Positions 17,248-25,243 of a stretch of DNA of 64,000 nucleotides are shown here, piece after piece (position 1 is the first letter of the stretch; each line of letters begins with the position of its first letter). Location of the stretch: assembly GCA_018268715.1 (NCBI GenBank), contig JAFDVZ010000025.1, positions 43,682-107,681 on the forward strand, written 5' to 3'. Origin of the DNA: Acidobacteriota bacterium (GTDB taxonomy: Bacteria > Acidobacteriota > Terriglobia > Bryobacterales > Bryobacteraceae). The notes under the pieces were generated by a model. That model saw only the letters and a program-made list of their open reading frames with translations. It was not told where the DNA came from and searched no databases. The position numbers were made by a program, and so were the translations under genes.

Positions 17248-19317
17248 ATGCGGATCCTTGTTGCTCTGTTTGCGCCGGTTCTGATGTTCGCGGCCGGGCC
17301 GCCACAGCAACCCCCGCCGCAAACCGTGTTCCGCGCCGGCGCCGGAGAGGTGCTGGCCGACGTCGTGGTGCGGGACAAGAAGGGCAAGCTGGTCCGGAAC
17401 CTCGAAGCCGGCGACATCCACGTCTTCGAGAACGGGGTGGAGCAGAAGGTGACCTCGTTCCGCCAGGTCCGCTCGCCGGGCGCGATGCGCGAGGACAAAG
17501 AGGTCACCGTTCAGCAGGGGCGCGGCGACGCGCTGGCCGTCCAGCGCCAGATCCGGCTGGTGTCGCTGGTGTTCAAGGGCATGGGCAGCGAGGGTCGCTA
17601 CAACGCCCGCCAGGCGGCGCTCGACTTCCTCGACGCCGACTACGGACCGAACGCCTACTACGCGGTGTTCTACATCAACCGCGTGTTCCGGCCGGTGCTG
17701 GCCTACACGAACGATCGCGAGCGCATCAAGACGGCGATCCAGCAGGTGACCGGATGGGTGAAGGCGCCCGTGGCGGGACCTCGCGACATCGGCGCGCCAC
17801 CGCCGGTGGGCGGTGGCGGTTCCAGGGGGCCCGATTTCGCCGGGGCGATGGCCGCCATGGAGGACTTCAACGCCCGCATGGACCTCAACATGTTCGGCGC
17901 GATCGACATCTTCAGCCTGTGGGGCGTCATCGCCGAACTGGGCCGTCTTCCGGGCCGCAAGTCGGTGCTGTACTTTTCAGAGGGCATCGCGTTGCCCATC
18001 GATTACCGCGCTCAATATCTGTCCATGATCAGCGCCGCCAACCTCGCCAACGTCACGGTGTACTCGATCGATGCCCGGGGACTGTTCGCGGCGAGCGACA
18101 TGATGCGGCCCCGGGCGAACCTGGCGGCCGCTACCGTGGCCACGCAGGACGTCACCACGCACGCGGCCGACACCCCCGGTTCGGGCGGATTCGGGAGCAC
18201 CGAATTGGCCATGGACCGGGCGCTCCAGTCGATCTACGACAACCCGCAGCAGAACCTGTTCGACCTGGCCGAGAAGACCGGTGGATTCCTGATCGCTAAC
18301 CGGAACGATTTCCGCAAGCCAATGCAGCAGCTCGCCGACGACTTCAACACCTACTACGAGGTCACCTACCGGCCATCGGATACGAACTACGACGGCCGGT
18401 TCCGCGCCATCGAGGTGAAGGTGAACCAGCCGAACGTGAAGGTGCAAGCGCGCGACGGCTACTTCGCGCTGCCCCCGATGGAGGGACAGGCGGTGTTCCC
18501 CTTCGAGGTCCCGTTGCTGCACGCGCTCGACCGGAGGGAACTGGCGCGGGACCTGTCGTTCCGCTCGCGAGTGCTGTTGTACCGTGGCGGCGCCGGCGAG
18601 CGGCGGGGCGTCCTGGTGTTCGACATGCCGCTGGGCCAGACGGCGTTCGCCAAGGAAGAGAAGGGCGTCAAGGCGAGGAACTACACCTCGTTTCTGGCGC
18701 TTATTAAGGATGCGAACGGGCGTGTGGCGGCGAAGTTGTCGCGCGATCTTCCGGTGGAGGTTCCGGTCGACCGTGTGGCGGCGTTCCGCGAGGGGCGCTC
18801 CATCGTCACGCGGCCGGTGGCTCTCGCGCCGGGGCGGTACACGCTGGAGACCGCCGTATCCGACAACCTCGCCGGGAAGGTGGCGGCGCGAAGGTCGGTG
18901 CTGATCGTTCCGGCGGACCGCTCCGGGCCCTCGATCAGCGACGTCGCGCTGGTGCGGCGGGTGGATCCGGCTGGCGATGTGACCGAGCGCGAGGATCCGC
19001 TGAGTCTGGCCGCCGGACGCGTCATCCCCACCCTTGAGGAGAAGTTCCGCGCCGGCAAGGGCGGACAACTGGCAGTATTCGCGATGCTCTATCCCGACCC
19101 GTCGGGCCCGCCGCCCGCACTATTCGTCGATCTGCTGGCCGACGGTAAGGTGGCCCGGCGCGAACAGCCCGCCATGCCGAAGCCGGGCGAGGGCGGAGTT
19201 CCGCTAATTGCCCGTATCCCGACCGAATCGCTGCCGGCGGGCGTCTACGAACTCAGGGTTGCGATGGTGCAGGGCGCGCAGGGCGACAAGCGCAGCATCG
19301 CCATCGAGATCGAGTGA
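17248..19317 (+). CDS. Secreted VWFA-related domain protein (acidobacterial type)
   Basis: A 689-residue exported protein. The ATG at 17248 gives a signal peptide (MRILVALFAPVLMFAAG) and has GGGAGGG-like purines just upstream; an ATG ten codons earlier would hide it. After the signal come VFRAGAGEVLADVVVRDKKG and LVRNLEAGDIHVFENGV, typical of acidobacterial VWFA-related proteins, then a VWA-like Rossmann domain (about 95-330) ending in the YYEVTYRPSD segment, then beta-rich domains. The classical metal site DxSxS is not seen at the first strand (LVSLVFKGMGSE), so metal binding is doubtful. Function unknown; probably an extracytoplasmic adhesion or signalling protein. Confidence 0.85.
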   Translation: MRILVALFAPVLMFAAGPPQQPPPQTVFRAGAGEVLADVVVRDKKGKLVRNLEAGDIHVFENGVEQKVTSFRQVRSPGAMREDKEVTVQQGRGDALAVQRQIRLVSLVFKGMGSEGRYNARQAALDFLDADYGPNAYYAVFYINRVFRPVLAYTNDRERIKTAIQQVTGWVKAPVAGPRDIGAPPPVGGGGSRGPDFAGAMAAMEDFNARMDLNMFGAIDIFSLWGVIAELGRLPGRKSVLYFSEGIALPIDYRAQYLSMISAANLANVTVYSIDARGLFAASDMMRPRANLAAATVATQDVTTHAADTPGSGGFGSTELAMDRALQSIYDNPQQNLFDLAEKTGGFLIANRNDFRKPMQQLADDFNTYYEVTYRPSDTNYDGRFRAIEVKVNQPNVKVQARDGYFALPPMEGQAVFPFEVPLLHALDRRELARDLSFRSRVLLYRGGAGERRGVLVFDMPLGQTAFAKEEKGVKARNYTSFLALIKDANGRVAAKLSRDLPVEVPVDRVAAFREGRSIVTRPVALAPGRYTLETAVSDNLAGKVAARRSVLIVPADRSGPSISDVALVRRVDPAGDVTEREDPLSLAAGRVIPTLEEKFRAGKGGQLAVFAMLYPDPSGPPPALFVDLLADGKVARREQPAMPKPGEGGVPLIARIPTESLPAGVYELRVAMVQGAQGDKRSIAIEIE

Positions 19318-19323
19318 CGCCCG

Positions 19324-19725
19324 TCAGGCCGCGGCGAAAACCCTGAGCATCTCCGAGTGCGCCAGCACCACGCCCGGGTCGCGCTGCATGGCCTCGTAGT
19401 AGCGCCTGCCGAATCGCGAGCCGTGCTCGGACGGGGTCACCAGTTCGCGGGATTGCTTCAGGAGCTTCTCGCCCTCGTCGGTGGACAGCGGATTCTTCTT
19501 GTCCTCCATGCGCTCATCGATCAGCACCACCAACTGCGACAGTTCGCGCAGCCATTCGAAGTGCGGATCCTCGAGCAACAGGCGCAGGAAGTGCGAAGGC
19601 GACGTGATGCGGGCGATGTCGCGCTCGTAGATCTCGCGTTCGGATTCGAGCAGGCGCTTGTGCAGTTCGAGAAGCCCGTTGCGGACCGTGGCGAGTCGCT
19701 GGCGAACCGGGTCGTTTACGTCCAC
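19324..19725 (-). CDS. Conserved hypothetical helical protein
   Basis: A soluble, strongly helical protein of 133 residues with many charged residues (LLELHKRLLESEREIYER, then HFLRLLLEDPHFEWLRELSQ). No family was recognised and no catalytic motif is visible. The GTG at 19725 is preferred as start; an in-frame ATG at 19785 would add 20 residues and run into the PadR operator region. It converges with the VWFA gene (6 bases apart) and is divergent from padR. Confidence 0.7.
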   Translation of the reverse strand: MDVNDPVRQRLATVRNGLLELHKRLLESEREIYERDIARITSPSHFLRLLLEDPHFEWLRELSQLVVLIDERMEDKKNPLSTDEGEKLLKQSRELVTPSEHGSRFGRRYYEAMQRDPGVVLAHSEMLRVFAAA

Positions 19726-19790
19726 GCAGCTATGGTAGCGCGCGAGCGCGGACGCCTCACAAGGATCTAGACAATCGACCCCCATGGCAG

Positions 19791-19801
19791 TAGACTGTCT
19801 A
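19791..19801. promoter_or_regulatory. Candidate PadR operator (TAGACTGTCTA)
   Basis: A perfect 11-bp palindrome, TAGAC-T-GTCTA, ends 5 bases before the padR ATG. A related half-site, TCTAGAC, lies about 20 bases upstream. PadR regulators bind short palindromes in their own promoters, so this is a good candidate for autoregulation of the padR-ABC operon. It is also close enough to affect the divergent gene at 19725. Confidence 0.5.
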
Positions 19802-19806
19802 TAGCC

Positions 19807-20157
19807 ATGGCCGCCAAGCCGAAACGCGTCGAATTCCTCCAGGGCACCCTGGACATGCTGGTGCTGCAAACGTTGCGCTGGGGGCCGAAGCACGGCTACG
19901 GGATCGCCCAGGCCATCCGCGACGGGTCGTCCAGCGCCTTCCAGGTGGAGGCCGGATCGCTGTACCCGGCGCTGCACCGCCTGGAAAAGCAGGGCTGGAT
20001 CAGGGCCGAGTGGAAGCTGTCGGAGAACAAGCAGCGGGCCCGCTACTACCGCCTGACGGCCGACGGCAAGAAGCAACTCGCCGTCGAGCAGACGCAGTGG
20101 GAGCGGTTTGTCGGCGCCGTGTCAGCGCTGATGCGGCCGCGCGACAACGAGGCGTAA
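19807..20157 (+). CDS. PadR-family transcriptional regulator
   Basis: A winged-helix regulator of 116 residues. Family blocks are QGTLDMLVLQTLRWGPKHGYGI, then VEAGSLYPALHRLEKQGWI and RARYYRLTADGKKQL. In Acidobacteriota, genes of this PadR subtype commonly lie before ADOP permease genes and repress them. Here it is the first gene of an operon with an ABC ATPase 13 bases downstream and a giant permease. A perfect palindrome sits just before its start codon. Confidence 0.95.
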   Translation: MAAKPKRVEFLQGTLDMLVLQTLRWGPKHGYGIAQAIRDGSSSAFQVEAGSLYPALHRLEKQGWIRAEWKLSENKQRARYYRLTADGKKQLAVEQTQWERFVGAVSALMRPRDNEA

Positions 20158-20170
20158 CGGGAGGACTGTC

Positions 20171-20941
20171 ATGACGACGCTCGAACTGCGGCGCGTATCG
20201 AAATCCTATCTCTCCATCCCGGCCGTCCAGGACGTCAGCTTCACGGTGCAGGGCGGCGAGGCTACCGGCTACCTGGGGCCGAACGGGTCCGGCAAATCGA
20301 CGACGCTCAAGATGATCACAGGCCTGATTCAGCCCGACGGCGGGGAGATCCTGCTCGACGGCGAATCGATCGCGCGCGATCCCATCGGCGTGAAGAACCG
20401 CATCGGCTACGTGCCCGAAGAGGCGCACCTGTACACGCACCTCAGCGGCAGCGAGCACCTGCACATGATCGGGCAATTGCGCGGGCTCAGCGAGGCGGAG
20501 GCCAGGCACAAGGCGGACGGTTTCCTGGCGCTGTTCAACCTGGCTGGGGACCGTCACGCCCCCATCGCCGCGTACTCGAAAGGGATGCGGCAGAAGGTGC
20601 TGCTGGCCGCGGCGTTGCTGCACAATCCCGACGTGCTGCTGTTCGATGAGCCGTTCACCGGGCTCGACGTGAACTCGGCGCTGATCCTGCGCGACCTCAT
20701 CTCGCGCCTGGCCCAGGCGGGGAAGCTGGTGCTGTTCAGCTCCCACGAACTCGACACGGTGGAGCGTGTGTGCTCCCGCGTCATCATCCTGCACAAGGGT
20801 CGCGTGGCAGCCGACGATTCCACCGCGCGCCTGCGCGAGTTGACCGCGGCACCGGACCTCGAATCCGTATTCGCGCAACTCGCCGTCGACCAGGATCCGG
20901 CCGAGGTGACGTCCGGAATGCTCGAACTGATGATGGGGTGA
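20171..20941 (+). CDS. ABC transporter ATP-binding protein
   Basis: Cytoplasmic ATPase of an export-type ABC transporter, 256 residues. Walker A is GPNGSGKST, the signature helix region is SKGMRQKVLLAAAL (a variant in place of LSGGQ, common in ABC-2 exporters), Walker B is VLLFDEPFTGLD and the switch is FSSHELDT. The subtype (YVPEEAHLYTHLSG) matches drug or membrane-protein exporters with ABC-2 permeases. It lies 3 bases before the permease gene, so its partner is almost surely the ABC-2 half of that protein. Confidence 0.95.
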   Translation: MTTLELRRVSKSYLSIPAVQDVSFTVQGGEATGYLGPNGSGKSTTLKMITGLIQPDGGEILLDGESIARDPIGVKNRIGYVPEEAHLYTHLSGSEHLHMIGQLRGLSEAEARHKADGFLALFNLAGDRHAPIAAYSKGMRQKVLLAAALLHNPDVLLFDEPFTGLDVNSALILRDLISRLAQAGKLVLFSSHELDTVERVCSRVIILHKGRVAADDSTARLRELTAAPDLESVFAQLAVDQDPAEVTSGMLELMMG

Positions 20942-20944
20942 CGC

Positions 20945-23900
20945 ATGCCCGATCCGAAGCGCCAATTCCGCATTCTGTTCCGCGATGTCCTATCGCGCGT
21001 GATCGATCCCGAGCTGCTGCCCGCGGGCGGCGACTCGAGCCGCCTGCTGATCCAACTAGCCGCGTTGCTCGCCGCCTTCAGCCTGGCGCTCTCCATGATG
21101 ACGCTGAACCAGTTCGCGTTCTCGAAGGCGCCCGCCGCCGCGCTCGCCCAGGCGGTATCCGGCCAGGTGGAGTTCCTGGTAGCCACCACCATGGCCGCGG
21201 CCGCCATCCTGATGTTGCTCGCCTGGAACTCGGTGTTTCCCGACAAGCGCGACGGCTTCATCCTGGGAGTGCTGCCCGTGCGTCCGCGGACGGTTTTCGC
21301 CGCCCGGCTGTGCGCCATCGGAGCGGTGCTGGGCGCGGCCGTCGTCTCGACGAACGTCTTCACGGGACTCGCCATCCCCTTTCTGATCTCCGATGGTTTC
21401 GGCTCAGCGATGCGGGCGTTCGCCTCCTACTGGACCGCCATGGCGGCCGCCGGATTGTTCACCGCCGCGTCGCTCGTAGCCGTGCAGGGCGTGGCCGCCG
21501 CCGCGCTGCCCTACCGGCAGTTCCAGCGCATCTCGGGCCTCATCCAATTCACGGCGTTCTTCGCCATTGCGGCGGCGTACCTGCTGCGCCCATCGGCCGC
21601 GGAGGCGCCGCTCGCCGTCGCCCGCATCGTGCCGTCATTCTGGTTCTACGGCCTGTACCTGACGATGACGGGCGGCGCGTCGGCGGCCGGCAGGACGCTG
21701 GCGGCGCAGGCGCTGGCGGGACTCGCTGCGGCCGTGGCGATCTCGGCGATTGCGTTTGCGCGAGCCTACCGCCGGTCGCTCAGCGGAGTGGTGGAGCAGC
21801 CCGACATCGCGCCCGGCGAAGGAACCCGCGCGGCCGGCCGCATGCTGTCGAGCGTGTTGGCCCGCATGTCCCGGCATCCGCTCCACCGCGCCATCGCCGG
21901 ATTCGCGGCGCTCACGGTCGCCCGCAGTCGGCAGCACCGTCTGCTATTGGCCATCTACGGCGGCGCCGGGTTCGCCTTCGCCTTGTACTTCCTGCGCGAT
22001 GTCGTGCGCGGCCGCTATACGACGGAGCTGTGGTCCATGGTCGGCTCGCCTATCGTCCGCGTGCAATGGGACCAGCCGTCGATCCCGCTGCTTGCGGCGG
22101 TGTTCATCCTCCTGGTGTTCGCGATCACGGGAGTCCGCGCCGCGTTCGTGTTCCCCATCGCGCCGCGCGCCAATTGGATCTTCCGCTTCGCCTCGCGCGG
22201 TGAAGACGCCCGTTGTTTCGCCGCCTCGCGCAACGCGTTGTACCTGCTGGCCGCCGTGCCCGTGTGGTGTCTGGCGGCGATCCTCTATTTCGCGCTGTGG
22301 CCCGTCGATGACGCCGTCTATCACCTGCTGTTCCTGATCGCGGAGAGCGTGCTGATGGTGGAAGCGGCCATGCGCGGATTCGCCAAGATCCCCTTCACGT
22401 GCACCTACCAGCCCGGCGCCGGCAACCTGGACCTGAAGGCGGGAATCTACGCGCTGGTGTTCCTGATCGCCGCCGACCGCGGGGCCGCCATCGAGATGTG
22501 GGCTTCGGGCGGCGCGGCGCGCGGCGCGATCGTCATGGGACTCCTCGCCGCCCTGGCGGCCATCGCGCGATACCGGGCGTCGCGGACCCCGCTCGCGCCG
22601 GGTTACCGGATTCTGTTCGACGACGCGCCGCAACCCGCCGTCTCCGCGTTCAGCCTGACAGCCGCCGCTCCGCCGCCCGTCCGCACCAAGGACGACGAAC
22701 TCCAGGAGGAACTGCGGTTCCACCTGCGCATGGCCGAGCGGGAGCGGCTCGCCGAAGGTCTGCCGTCGTTCGAAGCCCGGCGTGGCGCCGCGCTCGAGTT
22801 GGGCAACGTCACGCGCATTCGCGAGGAAGTCCGCGAAGTGTGGCGCGCCGCGACCCTCGACTCCTTCCTGAACGACCTTCGCATCGCCTTTCGAAGTCTC
22901 GCCAAGGCGCCGGCGTTCAGCGTCACGGCTCTGCTGCTGATCGGCCTGGGCATCGGCGTCAACGGCTCCGTGTTCTCGCTGTTTCAGGCCATCATGCACC
23001 GGCCGATGACCGGCGTCCAAGCGGACCGTCTGGTGTCGTTGGGCATCGCAATCGATGGCCGCGAGCAGGACCCCGGCGACAGTTGGGCGAACTACCAGGA
23101 CTACGCCGCCGCCACCCGCACGCTGCGCCGCATCATGGCCCGGGGCTTCGCGCGCCTCGCGGTGGGTACGGGCCAGGCGAGCTACGCGATGCGGGCCGCC
23201 CTGGTCACCCGAGACTACTTCGACACGCTCGGCGTGAAGCTCCCGATGGGCCGCGCCTTCCTCGACGGCCCGCAGCTTTCCGCTGTCATTAGTGAGCAGG
23301 CGTGGCGCGAGCAGTTCGACTCGGACCCGCGCGTCATCGGCCGGGCAATCACCGTGAACGGCCATCCGGCTACCGTCGCGGGCGTCGCTCCCGCCGGGTT
23401 CCGCGGCGTGCAACTGGCCGAACGCAACGACGTGTATCTGCCGATTGTCGAGTACTGGCTGGCCGACGGGCGGAAGCGCGAATTCACCGATCACGGCTGG
23501 GGCTCCGTGGAACTGCTCGGCCTGCTCTCCGATGGATCGACCATGGCGGATGCGCAGGCGGAACTCACTGTTATCTCGGAGCGGCTGGAGCGCGCCCACC
23601 CCCGCGAGAATCGCGGCAAGCGCCTGCTGGTGGAGCCGTACACCGCCATCGGACCGGGCGTGTCGCCGGTGCGGATCGCGTTGAAGGTGCTGCTCGCCGT
23701 GGCGGCGGTCTTGCTGGTGGTGGTGAGCGCGAACGTGGCCAACCTGGTGCTGTGCCGGTCCATCCGGAGGCAGCACGAGCTGGCCATCCGGAAGTCGCTC
23801 GGGGCGCCGCTGGCGCGCGTGTTCAGCCTGCTGTTCGCCGAAGGTTTGCTGCTCTCGCTTGCGGCGGCGGGCGTGGGCTGGTGGGCGGCAGTGTGGGGAC

Positions 23901-25240
23901 CTCCCGCGGTTCTGCACTTCGTCCCGGGCCCGCTCCCCGCGCTCGACCTGTCGCCGGACCGGAGCCTGGCGGCCTACGTCGTCGCGTTGGCCGTCTTCAT
24001 GACGCTGACCTTCACCGTGGCGCCCGCCATCGGCGCATGGCGGCAGGATCCGCTGGGCGCCCTGAAGTCGCGCGACGTCACGATGCCGTCCCGCCGCCGT
24101 GCGATGACCGTGCTCAGCGTGGTCCAGTTGGCGCTGAGCTTCATCCTGATGACCGGCGCCGGCCTGTTGGAGCGCTCCGCCTCGGCCTTCCACAGCTTCG
24201 ACCCCGGATTCAAGAAGGAAGGGCTGCTGTTCGTCAACGTCAACACCGCCTCCGCGGCGGCCAGTCCCGAAGCGAACGCCCGCCAGCTCGAAGCGCTGCG
24301 ATCGAGCCTGTTGGCCCAGCCGGGCGTGGCCTACGCGCCGCTTTCCTGGGCCGGGGCGTCCATCGGCCGGATACAAAACGAAGCCAGCGGCGTCGCCATT
24401 CGAGCCGACTACAACACGGTGGGCCCGGACTATTTCGCCACCCTCGGCGCACCGTTGCTCGCAGGCCGCGACATCGCCCTGTCCGACCGCGCCGGCTCTC
24501 CCCGCACCGCGGTGGTGAACGAACGCGTGGCGGGAGCGCTGTGGCCCGGCCAGAACCCGGTGGGCCGCCGTTTCCACGTCCAGAATTCCGGCGCGGACAT
24601 TGAGGTGGTGGGCGTAGTGGGCAACGGCGCCTTCAGCGATTTCCGCCAGCGCGACGCCGCCTATTTGGTGTTCCTCCCGCACGCGCAAGCAGAGGCGCGG
24701 CCGGGCGAAACGCCGCTGCACCTGCGGCTCGCGGGCGACCCTGGCCTGGCTGCTGCGGCCGTCCGGGAAGCCATCCGCCAAACGAACTCACTGATCGCCA
24801 TGGGCGCCGTCACCACCGTCGACGACCGCATGCAGAACATGTTCCCGGCCCGTCTGTTCGCCTTCCTGTTCGGCTTGTTCGCCGCCGGAGCGCTGCTGCT
24901 GGCCGCCGTCGGGCTCTACACCATCGTGGCGCTCGAGATGGCCCGCCGGACCCGCGAATTCGCGGTGCGCATCGCCCTGGGCGCCTCAGGCCGGCGCGTG
25001 TGGTTCGAGGCCATGCGCGGCGGGTTCGTCCTGATCGCCGCCGGCTCCGCGTTCGGCCTCGCCATCAGCCTGGCCGGCGCCCGCGGGATGCGGTCCGCGC
25101 TATTCGGGATCAGCGCGCTCGACCCGGCCACGTACTTCGGAGTCGTGCTGGTGCTGGCCTGCGCCTGCACGGCGGCCTGCGCGGCCCCGGTGCTGCGAGC
25201 CACGCGGACCGATCCCGCTTCCGTGCTGCGCGAAGAATGA
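20945..25240 (+). CDS. Fused ABC-2-type permease and ADOP (MacB/FtsX-type) permease
   Basis: One uninterrupted frame of 1431 residues joins two permease types. Residues 1 to about 575 form an ABC-2-like membrane domain with about 11-12 hydrophobic helices (such as ATTMAAAAILMLLAWNSVF with PDKRDG after it). From about residue 582 (DDELQEELRFHLRM, then GNVTRIREE) a complete ADOP protein follows, with the prefix domain, FLNDLRIAFRSLAKAPAFSV, two MacB_PCD-like periplasmic domains, VVVSANVANLVLCRS and the ending TRTDPASVL. No stop or frameshift separates them. ADOP proteins are usually separate and lack an ATPase; here the ABC-2 half has one directly upstream. Function unknown; export of a lipid, peptide or drug is plausible. 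Confidence 0.9.
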   Translation: MPDPKRQFRILFRDVLSRVIDPELLPAGGDSSRLLIQLAALLAAFSLALSMMTLNQFAFSKAPAAALAQAVSGQVEFLVATTMAAAAILMLLAWNSVFPDKRDGFILGVLPVRPRTVFAARLCAIGAVLGAAVVSTNVFTGLAIPFLISDGFGSAMRAFASYWTAMAAAGLFTAASLVAVQGVAAAALPYRQFQRISGLIQFTAFFAIAAAYLLRPSAAEAPLAVARIVPSFWFYGLYLTMTGGASAAGRTLAAQALAGLAAAVAISAIAFARAYRRSLSGVVEQPDIAPGEGTRAAGRMLSSVLARMSRHPLHRAIAGFAALTVARSRQHRLLLAIYGGAGFAFALYFLRDVVRGRYTTELWSMVGSPIVRVQWDQPSIPLLAAVFILLVFAITGVRAAFVFPIAPRANWIFRFASRGEDARCFAASRNALYLLAAVPVWCLAAILYFALWPVDDAVYHLLFLIAESVLMVEAAMRGFAKIPFTCTYQPGAGNLDLKAGIYALVFLIAADRGAAIEMWASGGAARGAIVMGLLAALAAIARYRASRTPLAPGYRILFDDAPQPAVSAFSLTAAAPPPVRTKDDELQEELRFHLRMAERERLAEGLPSFEARRGAALELGNVTRIREEVREVWRAATLDSFLNDLRIAFRSLAKAPAFSVTALLLIGLGIGVNGSVFSLFQAIMHRPMTGVQADRLVSLGIAIDGREQDPGDSWANYQDYAAATRTLRRIMARGFARLAVGTGQASYAMRAALVTRDYFDTLGVKLPMGRAFLDGPQLSAVISEQAWREQFDSDPRVIGRAITVNGHPATVAGVAPAGFRGVQLAERNDVYLPIVEYWLADGRKREFTDHGWGSVELLGLLSDGSTMADAQAELTVISERLERAHPRENRGKRLLVEPYTAIGPGVSPVRIALKVLLAVAAVLLVVVSANVANLVLCRSIRRQHELAIRKSLGAPLARVFSLLFAEGLLLSLAAAGVGWWAAVWGPPAVLHFVPGPLPALDLSPDRSLAAYVVALAVFMTLTFTVAPAIGAWRQDPLGALKSRDVTMPSRRRAMTVLSVVQLALSFILMTGAGLLERSASAFHSFDPGFKKEGLLFVNVNTASAAASPEANARQLEALRSSLLAQPGVAYAPLSWAGASIGRIQNEASGVAIRADYNTVGPDYFATLGAPLLAGRDIALSDRAGSPRTAVVNERVAGALWPGQNPVGRRFHVQNSGADIEVVGVVGNGAFSDFRQRDAAYLVFLPHAQAEARPGETPLHLRLAGDPGLAAAAVREAIRQTNSLIAMGAVTTVDDRMQNMFPARLFAFLFGLFAAGALLLAAVGLYTIVALEMARRTREFAVRIALGASGRRVWFEAMRGGFVLIAAGSAFGLAISLAGARGMRSALFGISALDPATYFGVVLVLACACTAACAAPVLRATRTDPASVLREE

Positions 25241-25243
25241 CGG

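Noticed and set aside
21944..24781. A 945-codon minus-strand frame opposite the fused permease
   Set aside because: Antisense shadow, His/Gln/Arg-rich with no motif.
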